Positions 23,985 through 37,022 of a DNA stretch of 64,000 nt are shown here, piece after piece. Source of the stretch: Histoplasma ohiense (lineage: Eukaryota > Ascomycota > Eurotiomycetes > Onygenales > Ajellomycetaceae); assembly GCA_017607445.1 (NCBI GenBank), contig JAEVHH010000001.1:7006001-7070000 (forward strand), written 5' to 3'. How positions within the stretch are numbered: position 1 is the stretch's first letter; every line of letters begins with the position of its first letter. The translations under genes were made by a program, and so were the position numbers. The notes under the pieces are model-generated. The model had not been told where the DNA came from and searched no databases. It was given only the letters and a program-made list of their open reading frames with translations.

Positions 23985-26552
23985 ATATGAGCAATGATAG
24001 ACAGTGGTTTTTTTCACTACACTTTTATAGACACTCAGCTAGTTGAGAAGCATAAACTTCAGTGTATCTTCTTTCTCAAATCATATAAACTCAGTGAATT
24101 TGACAGTCTCAGAGGATCTGTCTTCTACAACATGATAAGATTTAATGTTGATGTAGAAGAATATGAGAAAAAGAATGTATATGTATACAAAATACAAAAC
24201 CTTGAATATAATCTAATGCTCAGTCTATCATGACTCACAGAATTTGAAACCTTGTTGAATGCATGCAACTGCTGTCTTATTTTCTCAAAAGACAACTGTG
24301 TTTATAAGAAGAATGTTGATAGAACTGCTGATCTCACTCAGATATCAGCAGAAGTGTACAAACTACTAATCTGCTAAATGTATGAGAAGAAGAATATCTA
24401 AGTGTTCACTGCTAGTATGATGAATATCAAAAAAGTGTTAGAAAAGCTAGAACTCAAAAATCTCAAGAAATCACACAAGATATTATCTGAATTGTATGAA
24501 GATTTTGCAGATATGTTTGATAAGAAAGAAGCTGAAAAGCTTCCTTCTCACTGAGAATCTGATATAGATTATATAATTGAGCTCATCAAGAAGAATGATA
24601 AGAATCTGCAATCATTCTGAGATTCTCTCTACAGTATATTGCATAATGAGCTTTTTGTTCTATGAAAAACACTCAACAGACTACTGAACAAAGACTTTAT
24701 TTGTGTTAGCAACTCACCCACTGCAGCATCTGTACTGTTCACAAACAAATCAGAAGAAGGCTTATGATTCTGTATTGACTACTGAGAACTCAATAAAATT
24801 ACACAGAAGAATCAATACTCTCTTTCACTCATCAATGAAATATTTGAATGAATAGAAAAAGCAAAATGATTTACAAAGCTTGACATCTCTGCAGCCTTCT
24901 ATAAGATAAGAATTAATGAAGATGATGAATGACTAACTGTTTTTCATATGTGTTATGAATTATATGAATGGACAGTGATCTCTTTTGAATTAGTGAACAC
25001 TTCAAATATGTTTCAGAAATACATTAACTGAGCTCTATAAGATCTGCTCAATGAGATCATCTCAGTGTATATGAATGATATTCTGATCTTCACTGATGGA
25101 CTGCTCACTGAGCATTGCAAGTATATATGACAAGTGCTTGACCATCTATAAAAAGCTGAACTGCAAGTGGACATTGACAAATGCAACTTTGAGATCAAGT
25201 CTACAATCTATCTAGAATTCATCATTGAAGCTGAAAAAGATGTACATATGAATTCTAAGAAGATGGAAGCAATTCTCAACTGAGAGATATCAGTTTCAAT
25301 AAAAAAGACTAGAAACTTTCTAGAATTTGTCAACTTCTACTGAAGATTCATCAAAGACTTCTCTGATATCATATGATCACTGACAAATCTGATCTGAAAA
25401 GATGCTGTATTTCAATGGACTGACAAAGCAGACACAGCATTTAAAAAACTGAAGTGTATATTCACAAATGTCTCAATACTGCAATCATTCAATCTGAATA
25501 AACATACAATTCTCAAAACAGATGCCTCAGATTATGTAGTAGATGAAGCACTGATATAATATGATAATGAAGATATTCTACAACTCTGTATCTTCATCTT
25601 GAAAAAGATATCACTCACTGAATGCAACTATGAGATCTATGACAAGAAGCTTCTAGCAATCATATAATATTTTGAAAAATAAGAGTTCAAACTTATGAGT
25701 GTTGAAAAGTTTGAGATTGTTATCAATCATAAGAACTTAGAGTACTTCACAATCATTTGTAAACTCATTGAAAGATATATGTGTTGATCATTGTTTCTTA
25801 GCCATTTTTTGTTCACAATTCATTATCAATCTGAAGTAGAGAACACTTTTGTGAATGCTCTGTTCCACTGAGAACAAGATATATCATCTGATGACTTGAA
25901 CAACAGATGAAAATATCAAAAGTATTGATTAATCAACTCTGCAATCATAGAAAGTTCTACACAATCAGACAAACTCTGTGTACATATCAATCAGTTTCAA
26001 GCTCAAGAACCCTCACTTGAAGAACAATGAAAGCTAGTGATAGAAGCAGATGAATTCTGACAATAAATCACTGAAGTTATATGAAACAGAGCATCTCAAT
26101 TCTCTGCAGATGTATACTCAAGAATGAATATCTCAGCATATTTGATTGATGATAACAACTGCTTACACTTTCAAGATAGATGATGGATCTCTGATTTAGA
26201 ATCTCTATAAATATGAATCATGCAAGAAATTCATGACTCACTGATAATCAGATATTCAAAATATGAAATCATGTACAACATTGTCATCTGAGAATTCTAC
26301 TGATCAGATATATTGAAAGATATACATTGATTTGTACACAACTGTGATTGCTGTGGCTCAGTGATGATATGATGTGAATATTGAAAAGAAATGCTGAAGC
26401 TTCTATCTGTCTCTGACTGAATTTGATGTGATATAGCTATTGACTTTGCAGTTTTCTTACTCAAAAATAGAGATTCTATGAATATTCTAGTCATTGTTGA
26501 CTGACTCAGCAAGAATGTAATACTACAGCTCTGTGATAAGATGAATGCTGAA
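23985..26552 (+). pseudogene. F pol, first part: protease to start of integrase core
   Basis: The retropepsin piece MIDSGFFHYTFIDTQLVEKHKLQ starts at 23994 (quoted in part by position). RT has the active-site text YMNDILIFTDG (25068-25079) and DIDKCNFEIKSTIYLEFIIE. RNase H has LKTDASDYVVDEAL and NHKNLEYF. The integrase zinc-binding part and the start of the core run into the ctgaa duplication of E (26548-26552). Numerous TGA codons at Arg and Trp positions. Confidence 0.85.
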
Positions 26553-27149
26553 TGTAACGGGTGTACTTCGATTAACGATTTGATACTATTCTAATTACAG
26601 ATTATGAATTGATTAAGAAAAGAAAGAGAAAAGAAATCAGAAGAAAAGGTCATACAAAGAAGGTTCTTATAGAGGAAAGTTTGAGGTGGAAGAATATCAG
26701 AAGCTGCTCCACAGTGGAGTGTGAAGTGGAAGAACATTAAGAAGTACACATAAGAATCATTAGAAGTTACACAAGTGTGGAATGTGAGGCAGAGAAATCA
26801 TTGAGAGCTACACAGAAGAATCATTAGAGACTATATAAGTATGAAATACAGAGCAGAAGAATGTAAGAAGCTATGTGAAAGAATTGTTAGAGACTATATG
26901 AGTGCAGAACACAGAGCAGAGGAATGTAAGAAGCTATATAAAAGAATTGTTAGAGACTACACAAATGCAGAGCACAGAGCAGAAGAATGTTAAGAGCTAT
27001 ATGAAAGAATTGTTAGAAACTACACAAGCACAGAGCATGAAGTGGAAGAACATTGAGGATTACATGAGATCACAACAGTCAGAAATGAGTGGGTGCAGAA
27101 GGGGAGTTGATTGTATAAGTTAATTACTAATGAATGCTAACTCATCACA
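26553..27149 (-). repeat. E 3' LTR (597 bp)
   Basis: Outer end TGTAACGGGTGTACTTCG keeps CpGs; inner end GCTAACTCATCACA has lost them. It has one 63-bp subrepeat more than the 534-bp LTRs. An open frame inside it (26902-27123) is a product of the subrepeats. Confidence 0.9.
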
Positions 27150-29757
27150 TTATCCCCCTCTATCAGGGTGAGTGAGGACTCATAGATGTCAAGGGTGGTG
27201 GTGTTCTTCAAGACAGACATGGGTTCCCAGATTGGACAATTGTATTCTACTCATTTGATGAGATATTTGTGATGATGGTGGTTGATTCTATTGTCAAAAA
27301 TTGTTTTGATTTCCCACTCAAGTTCATTGTCTTCTTCTACAATGACAGATGGCTGTCAATTGGAGGTTCTCTGTGAGAGGAATGGATCCTCAGCTGTGGA
27401 TTGGAGCAGGTTCATATGAAAGACATTGTGGATGTCAGATGAGATGTTGAGTTGATAATCATGTATATCTAACACTTTCTTCACTGTATACTTGATGTGG
27501 TGGTAATCTAGTATACATAAGAGGTGGTCTGTTCTTATGTTCTTGAGATTCAGTCAGACTTTGTCTTCTACATGATATCAGATTGCAGAACTTCTTCTGA
27601 TATTTGCTTGATTTTTGTAATTTTACTGAGCACTGATCATTGAAGCTTCTGTCTATTTATGAGCTTTTTTCAGCTTGCTCACAATGTTCTCTGTCATCTG
27701 TATGAAACTGTAGATGTGTGTGGTTTCTCAGAGAGTCTCAGAGAAGTTCAGAACCTCTAAGTTGTATCTGTGTAGAAGAAAGAATGAGCTTATATCTGTT
27801 GTAGTGAAATCTCAACTGTTAATTGTAATCTCAGTGTGTGACAGCAGATTGCTTCAGTTGTTTTGTGCATAATTACAGAACTTACAGAGAATGTTCTTTA
27901 CTGTTTGTATCATTCTCTCAGTAGCTTCATCAGTCTCTGAGTGGTACACTGTTGATAACTTTTATTTGATTCTTAATAATTGACATATGCAGGCTCAGAG
28001 TGTGCTGATGAATTGACTGTCTCTATCTGACACAATGAATGAAGACAGACTGTGTATATGATAGAATGGGCTTGTGATGAAGACATCTGCAACTATTTTG
28101 ACATTCATCTTATCACAGAGCTGTAGTATTATGTTCTTGCTGAGTCAGTTGACAATGACTAGAATGTTTGTAGAACCTCCACTTTCAGATAAAGAAACTG
28201 TAAAATCAATAGCTATATCATATCAAGTTCAGTCAGAGACAGATAGAGGCTTCAGCATTTCTTTTCAGTGTTCACATTATGTTATCACTGAGCCACAGCA
28301 ATCACAGTTGTATATGAATCAGTGTATATCTTTCAATATATCTGATCAGTAGAATTCTCAGATGATGATGTTGTACATAATTTTGTATTCTGAGTGCTCA
28401 GTCATTGATGAGTCATGAATTTCTTGCATGATTCATATTTGTAGAGATTCTGAATCAGAGATCCATTGCCTATCTCAAAAGTGTAAGCAGTTGTCATCAT
28501 CAATCAAACATGCTAAGATATCCATTCTTGAATATACATCTGCAGAGAATTGAGATGCTTTACTTTGTACAGCTTCAGTGACTTACTGTCAGAATTCATC
28601 TACTTCTGCTGCTAGTCTTCATTGTTCTTTGAATGAGAGTTCTTGAGCTCAGAACTGATTGATATGTATGCAGAGTTCATCTGATTGTATAGAACTTTTT
28701 ATAATTGCAGAGTTGATTAACTGATACTCTTGATATTTTCATCTATCATCTAGATCATCAGATGGCATATCTTGTTCTCAGTGAGACAGAACATCCACAA
28801 GAGTGTTCTCTACTTCAGATTGATAACAAATTGTGAATGAAAAATGGCTAAGAAACAATGATCAATGCATATATCTCTTGATGAGCTTATAAGTGGTTGT
28901 GAAGTATTCTAAGTTCTTATGATCAGTAACAATCTCAAACTTCTTAACACTCATAAGTTCAGACTCTTATTCTTTGAAACATTGTATGATTGCTAGAAGC
29001 TTCTTGTTGTAGATCTTGTAGTTGCATTCAGTGAGTGACATCTTTTTCAAGATGAAGACACAGAATTGTAGAACATCTTCATTATCATATTGTATTAGTG
29101 CCTCATCTACTATATAATCTGAGATGTCTGTTTCAAGAATCATATGCTTATCTGAATCAAATGATTGCAGCATCAGAGTGTTTGTGAACATACACTTCAG
29201 CTTTTTGAATGCTGCATTCACTTCATCAGTTCATTGAAATACAGTGTCTTTCTGAGTCAGATCTGTCAGTGATTGTATGATATTGAAGAAGTCTTTGATG
29301 AATCTTCAGTAGAAGTTGATGAATTCTAGAAAGCTTCTAGTCTCTTTTACTGAGACTGATATCTCTCAGTTGAGGATTGCTTCCATCTTCTTAGAATCCA
29401 TGTGTACATCTTTTTCAGCTTCAATGATGAATTCTAGATAGATTATAGACTTGATCTCAAAGTTGCATTTGTCAATGTCCACTTGCAGTCCAGCTTTATA
29501 TAGATGGTCAAGCACTTGTTGTATGTGCTTGCAGTGCTCAGTGAGTGGTCCATCAGTGAAGATCAGAATATCATTCATGTATACTGAGGTGATCTTGCTG
29601 AGCAGATCTTGTAGAGCTCAGTTAATGTATTTCTGAAACATGCTCAGAGTGTTCACTAATCCAAAGAGGGTCACTGTTCATTTGTATAATCCATAACACA
29701 TACAAAAAGTGGTTAGCCATTCATCATCTTCATTAATTCTTATCTTATAGAAGGCTG
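27150..29757 (-). pseudogene. E pol, 3' part: RT C-terminus, RNase H, integrase, chromodomain
   Basis: The polypurine tract AGAGGGGGATAA (minus strand) is at the left edge. RT text MNDILIFTDGPLTEHCKHIQQ (YMND at 29570-29581) and QVDIDKCNFEIKS is open at 29578-29366. The RNase H piece MLQSFDSDKHMILETDISDY is open at 29221-28967 (quoted in part). Integrase and chromodomain follow with many stops. It ends at cagag, the D target site. Confidence 0.85.
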
Positions 29758-29762
29758 CAGAG

Positions 29763-30295
29763 TGTAACAAGTGTACTTCGATTAACGATCTAGCACTATC
29801 CTAATACAGATTACAAATTGATTAAGGAAAGAAAGAGAAAAGAAATCAGAAGAAAAGGTTGTACAAAGAGGGTTCTTATAGAGGAAAGTTCAGAGTGGAA
29901 GAATATCAGAAGCCACTTCACAGTGAAGTGTGGAGTGGAAGAACATTAAGAGATACACATAAGAATCATTAGAAACTACACAAGTGTGGAGCATGAGATG
30001 AGGGAATCATTGAGAGCTACACAGAAGAATTATTAGAGACTATATAAGTGCAGAACACAGAGCAGAAGAACATTAGAAGCTACACAGAAGAATTATTAGA
30101 GACTACACAAGCACAGAGCACAGAGCAGAAGAACATTAAGAGCTACACAGAAGAATCATTAGAAACTATATGAGTGCAGAGCATGAAGTGGAAGAACATC
30201 AAGAGTTACACAAGATCACAGCAATCAGAAACAAGCAGATGCAGAAGAAGAGTTGATTGCATAAGTTAATTACTAACAGATGCTAATCTGTCACA
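29763..30295 (-). repeat. D 3' LTR (533 bp)
   Basis: Outer end TGTAACAAGTGTACTTCGATTAACG keeps CpGs (first 20 bases identical in style to A and E); inner end GCTAATCTGTCACA has lost its CpG. Confidence 0.9.
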
Positions 30296-33200
30296 TTATC
30301 CCCCTCTATCAGAGTGAGTGAGAACTTGTAGGTGTCGAGGGTGGCAGTGTTCTCCAAAATGAACATAGGTTCTCAGATTGAACAATTGTATTCTATTCAT
30401 TTGATGAGGTATTTGCAGCAGCAGTGATTGATTCTATTGTCAAGAATTGCTTCAATTTCTCATTTGAGTTTGTTATCTTCTTCTACAATGACAGATAGCT
30501 GTCAATCAGAGGTTCTCTGGGAGGGGAATGGATTCTCAGCTGTGGATTGGAGCAGATTTGTATGAAAGACATCATGAATGTCAGATGAAGTGTCAAGTCA
30601 ATAATCATGTGTGTCTAGCACTTTCTTCACTGTATATTTGACATGACAGTAATCTAGTGTACACAAGAGACAGTTCATTTTTATGTTTTTGAGATCTAGT
30701 CAGATTTTGTCTTCTATATGATATTGAGTTGCAGAACTTCTTCTGATATTCATTTGATTTTTATAATCTTGCTGAACACTGATCATTGAAGCTTCTGCTC
30801 ATTCACAGACTTTCTTCAGCTTGCTCATGATGTTCTCTGTCATCTGTATGAGGCTGTGGGTGTATGCAGTTTCTCAGAAAGTCTCAGAGAAGTTCAGAAT
30901 CTCTAAGTTGTATTCATGTAGAAGAAAGAATAGACTTACATCTGTCATAGCAGAATTTCAACTGTTAATCACAATCTCAGCATGTGACAGCAGATTGCTT
31001 TAGTTGTCTTGTATATAATTACAGAACTTACAGAGAATGTTCTTTATCATTTATATCATTCTTTCAGTAGCTTCATCAGTCTCTGAGTGGTACACTGTTG
31101 ATAACTTTCATTCAATTCTTAATAATTGGCATACATGGGCTCAGAGTGTGCTGATGAATTGACTGTCTCTATCTGACACAATGAATGAAGGCAGATCATG
31201 CATACAATAGAACAAGCTTCTGATAAAGACATCTGCAACTACTTCAGTATTCATCTTGTCACAGAGCTGTAGTATTACATCTTTGCTGAGTCAGTTGACA
31301 ATGACTAGAATGTTTGTAGAACCTTCATTTTCAGATAAGAAAACTGCAAAATCAATAGCTATATCACATCAAGTTCAGTCAAGGACAGATAGAGGCTTCA
31401 GCATTTCTTTTCAGTATTCATATCATGCTGTCACTGAGCCACAGCAATCACAGTTGTGTATGAACCAGCATATGTCTTTCAACATATCTGATCAGTAGAA
31501 TTCTCAGATGACAATATTGTACATGATTTTGTGTTCTGAGTGCTCAGTCATCAGTGAGTCATGAATTTCTTGCATGATTCATGTTCATAGAGGTTCTGAA
31601 TCAGAGACTCATCATCTATCTCAAAAGCATAAGCAGTTGTCATCATCAATTGAATATGCTGAGATATCCATTCTTGAGTATACATCTGCAGAGAATTGAG
31701 ATGCTTTGCTTCATACAGCTTCAGCAGCTTGTTGTCAGAATTCATCTGTCTCTGCTGCTAGTCTCCATTGTTCTTCAAGCAAGAATTCTTGAGCTCAGAA
31801 CTGGTTGATATGTACACAGAGTTCATCTGATTACATAGAACTTTCTATGATTGCAGAGTTGATTAATCAATGCTCTCAGTGTTTTCATCTGTCATTCAAA
31901 TCATCAGATGGCATATCTTGTTCTCAGCAGAACAGAGCATCCACAAGAGTGTTCTCTACTTCAGATCAATAACAAATTGTGAACAAAAAACAGCTAAGAA
32001 ACAATGATCAACATATATGTCTTTCAGTGAGCTTACAAGTGATTGTGAAGTACTCTAAGTTCTTATGATCAGTAACAATCTCAAACTTTTCAACACTCAT
32101 AAGTTCAGACTCTCATTTTTCAAAGCATTGTATGATTACTAGAAGCTTCTTGTCATAGATCTTGTAGTTGCATTCAGCAGATGACATCTTTTTCAAGATG
32201 AAGGCACAGAGTTATAGAACATCTTTGTTATCATATTGCATCAGTGCCCCATCTACTACATAATCTGAGGTGTCTGTTTCAAGAATCATATACTTATCCA
32301 GATCAAATGATTGCAGCATCAGAGTACTTGTGAACATACACTTCAGCTTTTTGAATGCTGCATTCACTTCATCAGTTCATTGAAACACAGCATCTTTCCA
32401 GGTCAGATCCATCAGTGATCATACAATATCAGAGAAGTTTTTGATGAATCTTCAGTAGAAGTTGACAAATTCTAGAAAGCTTCTAGTCTCTTTTATCAAG
32501 ACTGATGCCTCTCAGTTGAGGATTGCTTCCATCTTCTTAGAATCCATGCATATGTCTTTTTCAGCTTTGATGATGAATTCTAGATAGATTATAGACTTGG
32601 TCTCAAAGTTGCATTTGTCAATGTCCACTTGCAGTCTGACTTTTCATAGACAGTCAAGCACTTGTTGTACATACTTGCAGTGCTCAGTGAGCAGTTCATC
32701 AGTGAAGATCAGAATATCATTCATATACACTGAAGCAATCTCATTGAGCAGATCTCATAGAGCTCAGTTAATGTATTTCTGAAACATGCTCAGAGCATTC
32801 ACTAATTCAAAGAGGGTCACTGTTCATTCATATAATTCATAACATATACAAAAAGCAGTTAGTCATTTGTCATCTTCATTAATCCTTATCTTATAGAAGG
32901 CTGCAGAGATGTCAAGCTTCATAAATCATTTTGCTTTTTCTACTCATTCAAATGTTTCATTGATGAGTGAGAGAGAGTATCAGTCCTTTCACATAATCTT
33001 GTTGAGTTCTTGATAGTCAACACAGAATTGTAAGCCTTCTTCTGATTTCTTCACAAACAGTACAGATGCTGTGGTGGATGAGTTGCTAACACAAATGAAG
33101 TCTTTGTTCAATAGTTCATTGAGCATTTTTCATAGAATAAGAAGCTCATTGTATGATATGCTGTAGAGAGAATCTCAGAGTGATTGCAGATTCTTATCAT

Positions 33201-33801
33201 TCTTCTTGATGAGCTCAATCATATGATCTATATCAGATTCTCAGTGAGAAGGAAGCTTTTCAGCTTCTTTTTCATCAAACATATCTGTGAAGTCTTCATA
33301 CAATTCAGATAGTTTCTTGCACAGTTTCTTGAGATCTTTGAGTTCTAGCTTTTCTAACACTTTTTTGATATTCATCATGCTAGCAGCAAACACTTGGACA
33401 TTCTTCTTCTCATGCACTTGACAGATTAGTAGTTTGTACACTTTCACTGATATCTGAGTGAAATCAGCAGTTCTATCAACATCCTTCTCATAAACACAGT
33501 CATCTTCTGAGAAAATAAGACAGCAGTTGCATGCATTCAACAAGATTCCAAATTCTGTGAGTCATGATAGACTGAGCATTAGATTGTACTCAAGGTCTTG
33601 TATTTCATATGCATATACATTCTTTTTCTCATGTCCTTCTACATCAACATTAAATCTTATCATGTTGTAGGAGGTGGATTCTCTGGAGTCATCAAATTCA
33701 CTGAGCTTACACAGTTTGAGAAAGAAGATACACTGAAGTTTATGCTTCTCAACCAGCTGAATATCTATAAGAGTATAGTGAAGAAAACCACTGTCTATCA
33801 T
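30296..33801 (-). pseudogene. D pol: protease to chromodomain (degraded)
   Basis: Protease piece MIDSGFLHYTLIDIQLVEK starts at 33801. The linker ASMMNIKKVLEKLELKDLKK is open at 33543-33241. RT carries YMND at 32716-32727. The pre-integrase spacer is open at 31745-31551. The Trp in the ELYEW-type RT motif is TGA here but TGG in A, F and I, showing that stops arose copy by copy. Confidence 0.85.
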
Positions 33802-33809
33802 TGCTCATA

Positions 33810-34946
33810 CATTGACTAAGCTATTTACAATGACAGAAATCATGATTGTGTTTACTTGTATTTTCTGCTCAAATTTTCAGCTAGCTTTCTACTCCTTGAA
33901 CTCTCATTCACATTTTAGAGTGAGAGCTCATCTTTTCCCTGTTCTTGCCTATCCACAGATGACACAGCATTTATATGTGTGGGGGGTTTACTCAGAGCAA
34001 TTGCATTCAGACATTGATTCACAAAGTGCTCTGTCTTGTCACAGTGTATGCAGACTTCTCTGACAATTCAGTCAGCAGCATTCTTCTCTGAGACATTGAG
34101 AATTCTTGAGCAACTTGCATTTACATGTGAGACTCAGTTCATTGATTCTGATTCAGAGATGGGGGGCACTGCAGAGCAGTTCAGAGCATATACATTTATT
34201 CAGCAGAATCCTCTGCAATTTTGAAGTATGTGAAACTGAGACAGATCATTGTTCAACAGACAAAGATCAGCACAGAATTCACTGTATATTGAGAGCTTCA
34301 GACACTCTACACTTCAATTATGCAACTGAAAGTTCAAGTTCTTGAACAATATATTGATTTTGACAGCATCATCTCAGTCTTGCCCACCTGCTTCTAGAAG
34401 CTTGTGATCAAATTCAGAAAGATAAATTGTCAATGCAACATTTATCTGATAAGTTTGATTAAGTCAGTCTAACACCTTGGCTTGAAGTGTAGAATTGAGA
34501 AAGAGAGAGTCAAGTTGTCAGAAGACTAGCTCTGACATGTACTGATGATTCTGACAATGACTCATTCAAAGTTGAAATTTTGCTAACACATCATCATTCA
34601 ATCTGCTATAAATATACCACACTTGATTGGATAGTGAGCCTATTGCTCATTCATTGATGTTCAATTTAGTGTTCATTTTTGACTTCCACACAAGATAGAG
34701 TGCTAGATCTTCTTCATATTTGTTGAGAATTGAAAGCTTCTCTCTTGAGAGCTTTTTGTAAGGTGCAGATGTAGAAGGAATGGTGAATGTGAAAGTGCTC
34801 ATCTCAGCAAATCATCATTGCAATTCAGTCATCTGTAGCATCTGCTGCTGAAGGATGCTTCATAGATCTAAGTTATCATCCACCACATTTGAGTGTGGTG
34901 GGTGTTTATAGAATTGCTCATAGTTCATTTCAATATCTAAGAATAT
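33810..34946 (-). pseudogene. D gag with CCHC zinc knuckle (degraded)
   Basis: The start codon has become ATA (34944-34946). The knuckle spans 34011-34052 on the minus strand with C-x2-C-x4-H-x4-C spacing. The rest is broken by TGA/TAA. Confidence 0.75.
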
Positions 34947-35149
34947 ATAATAATAAAAAAAAAGAAAAGGAATACTTGTAGACACTCAATCCTCTCACAG
35001 ATATTATTCACAGTGTTGCAGCACTAAGTTTGATCAAGCTTCTTTATGAACACTATTTGCAGTGTTACAGTTTGTAGACATTCAGGCTTTGTAGAACATG
35101 GTTGATTGTGTTTCAGACACTTAGACACAACAGTCTATATAACTAATGA

Positions 35150-35333
35150 TAAGAACACTCAGATCCACAAGAAATCTCTTGTAACAACTAGACACTCAGA
35201 TCTATAAACAACACACTTGAGTGTAAGAACTGGTAACAACACACTCAGATGTAAGAACTGATAACAACACACTCAAGCATAAGAACTAATAACAAGACAC
35301 TCAAGTTTTAAACACAGAAGAATCAATTCATAA
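35150..35333 (-). repeat. D leader minisatellite
   Basis: Four or more units of the ACACTCAGATGTAAGAACTG type between gag and the 5' LTR. Confidence 0.75.
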
Positions 35334-35866
35334 TATAACAAACATACTTCAATTAATGATCTAGCACTATTCTAATACAGATTATGAATTGATTAAGGAA
35401 AGAAAGAGAAAAGAAATCAGAAGAAAAGGTCATACAAAGAGGGTTTTTATAGAGAAAAGTTCAGAGCAGAAGAATATCAGAAGCCACTTCACAGTGAAGT
35501 GCAGAGCAGAAGAACATTAAAAGATACACATAAGAATTGTTAGAAACTACATGAGTATGAAGTATAAGACAGAGAAATCATTGAGAGCTACACAGAAGAA
35601 TTGTTAGAGACTATACAAGCATGAAACACAGAGCAGAAGAACATTAGAAGCTACACAGAAGAATTGTTAGAGACTATATAAGTGTGGAGCACAGAGTAGA
35701 AGAACATTAAGAGCTATGCAGAAGAATTATTAGAAACTATATGAATGCAGAGCATGGAGCAGAAGAACATCAAGGATTATGCAAGGTCACAGCAATCAGA
35801 AACAAGCGGGTGCAGAAGAGGAGTTGATTGTGTAAGTTAATTACTAATGAATGCTAACCCGTCACA
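35334..35866 (-). repeat. D 5' LTR (533 bp)
   Basis: Inner end TATAACAAACATACTTCAATTAATG is CpG-free (shown in part); outer end GCTAACCCGTCACA keeps its CpG. Confidence 0.9.
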
Positions 35867-36598
35867 CAGAGATGTCAAGCTTTGTAAATCATTTTGCTTT
35901 TTCTATTCATTCAAGTGTTTTGTTGATGAGTGGAAGAGAATATCAGTTTTTCTGTATAATCTTGTTGAGTTTTCAGTAGTCAATGCAGAATTGTAAGCCT
36001 TCTTCTGATTTCTTTGTGAACAGTACAGATGCTGTGGTGGGTGAGTTGCTAACACAAATGAAGCCTTTGTTCAGTAATTCATTGAGTGTTTTTTGTAGAA
36101 CAAGGAGCTTGTTGTGTGACATGCTGTAGAGAGAACCTCAGAACAGTTGCAGATTCTTACTATCTTTTTTGATAAGCTCAATCATATGATCTATACTGGA
36201 TTCTTGATGAGGGGGAAGCTTTTCAGCTTCTTTCTCATCAAATACATCTGTGAAGTCTTTATACAATTTGAGTAGTTTCTTGTGCAGTTTCTTGAGATCT
36301 TTGAGTTCTAACTTTTCTAACACTTTTTTGATATTCATCATACTAGCAGTGAACACTTGAATGTTCTTCTTCTCATATATTTGATGAGTTAGTAGTTTGT
36401 ATGCTTTCACTGATATCTGAGTGAGATCAGTGGTTCTATCAACATTCTTCTCATAAACACAGTCATCTTCTGAGAAAATAAGACAGTGATTGTGTGCATT
36501 CAACAAGGTTTCAAATTCTGTGAGTCATAATAGACTGAGCATTAGATTGTACTCAAGATCTTGTATTTTGTATGTGTATACATTCTTTTTCTTGTGTT
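35867..36598 (-). pseudogene. E pol, middle part: linker and RT N-terminus
   Basis: Resumes E directly after D. The open segment 36506-36138 holds ASMMNIKKVLEKLELKDLKK and the RT entry EKLPPHQESSIDHMIELI. It ends at tgtt (36595-36598), the C2 target duplication. Confidence 0.85.
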
Positions 36599-36744
36599 TG
36601 TAGTTCAAAGGTTGCTTAAGCTGTTCAAAGCTTCTAAGCTTTGCAGCTCTTCTTATACGAAATAACTAGTGCAGTAGCATACACCATCCTTAATAATAGA
36701 GGGTGGTGTACACCATGGAAGAATAATAAGCTGAAATTACCACA
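36599..36744 (-). repeat. C2 3' LTR (146 bp)
   Basis: Inner copy of the palindrome decayed to GTGGTGTACACCAT; GCCGAAA has become GCTGAAA. Confidence 0.9.
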
Positions 36745-37022
36745 TCCTCCCCTATCAAATCCATCTACATCCTCATGACAGAAATAGTGTTATGCTGTGC
36801 ATGCCCACTTTTGCAATGCACTATTCCACAATAGATAAGATGCTCACTTCACACACACAAGAGTCTCTATCACAACAACACCAGTCCATCACTAATCAAC
36901 ACCACATTCACAACTATCCTCTTTCATTCACTCTCTTGTACATTCAATCTTCCTTGCTCTGCTCCAATCATTCTATGCATCTATCCTCTTCTATTGAATA
37001 TCTAGCCTCTCTATTCTGCAAT

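Larger units (their letters stand above)
29763..35866 (-). mobile_element. D: full-length chromodomain gypsy (6104 bp) inserted in E RT
   Basis: 533-bp LTRs, exact 5-bp target duplication cagag (29758-29762, 35867-35871), and gag-pol in the same orientation as E. It splits the E reverse transcriptase. Confidence 0.92.

Noticed and set aside
24580..25700. TGA might be read as Trp in the element proteins
   Set aside because: The same RT Trp is TGG in A, F and I but TGA in D and E, other TGAs fall on Arg positions, and TAA/TAG also occur. Host genes use TGG and end normally. Mutation explains it better.
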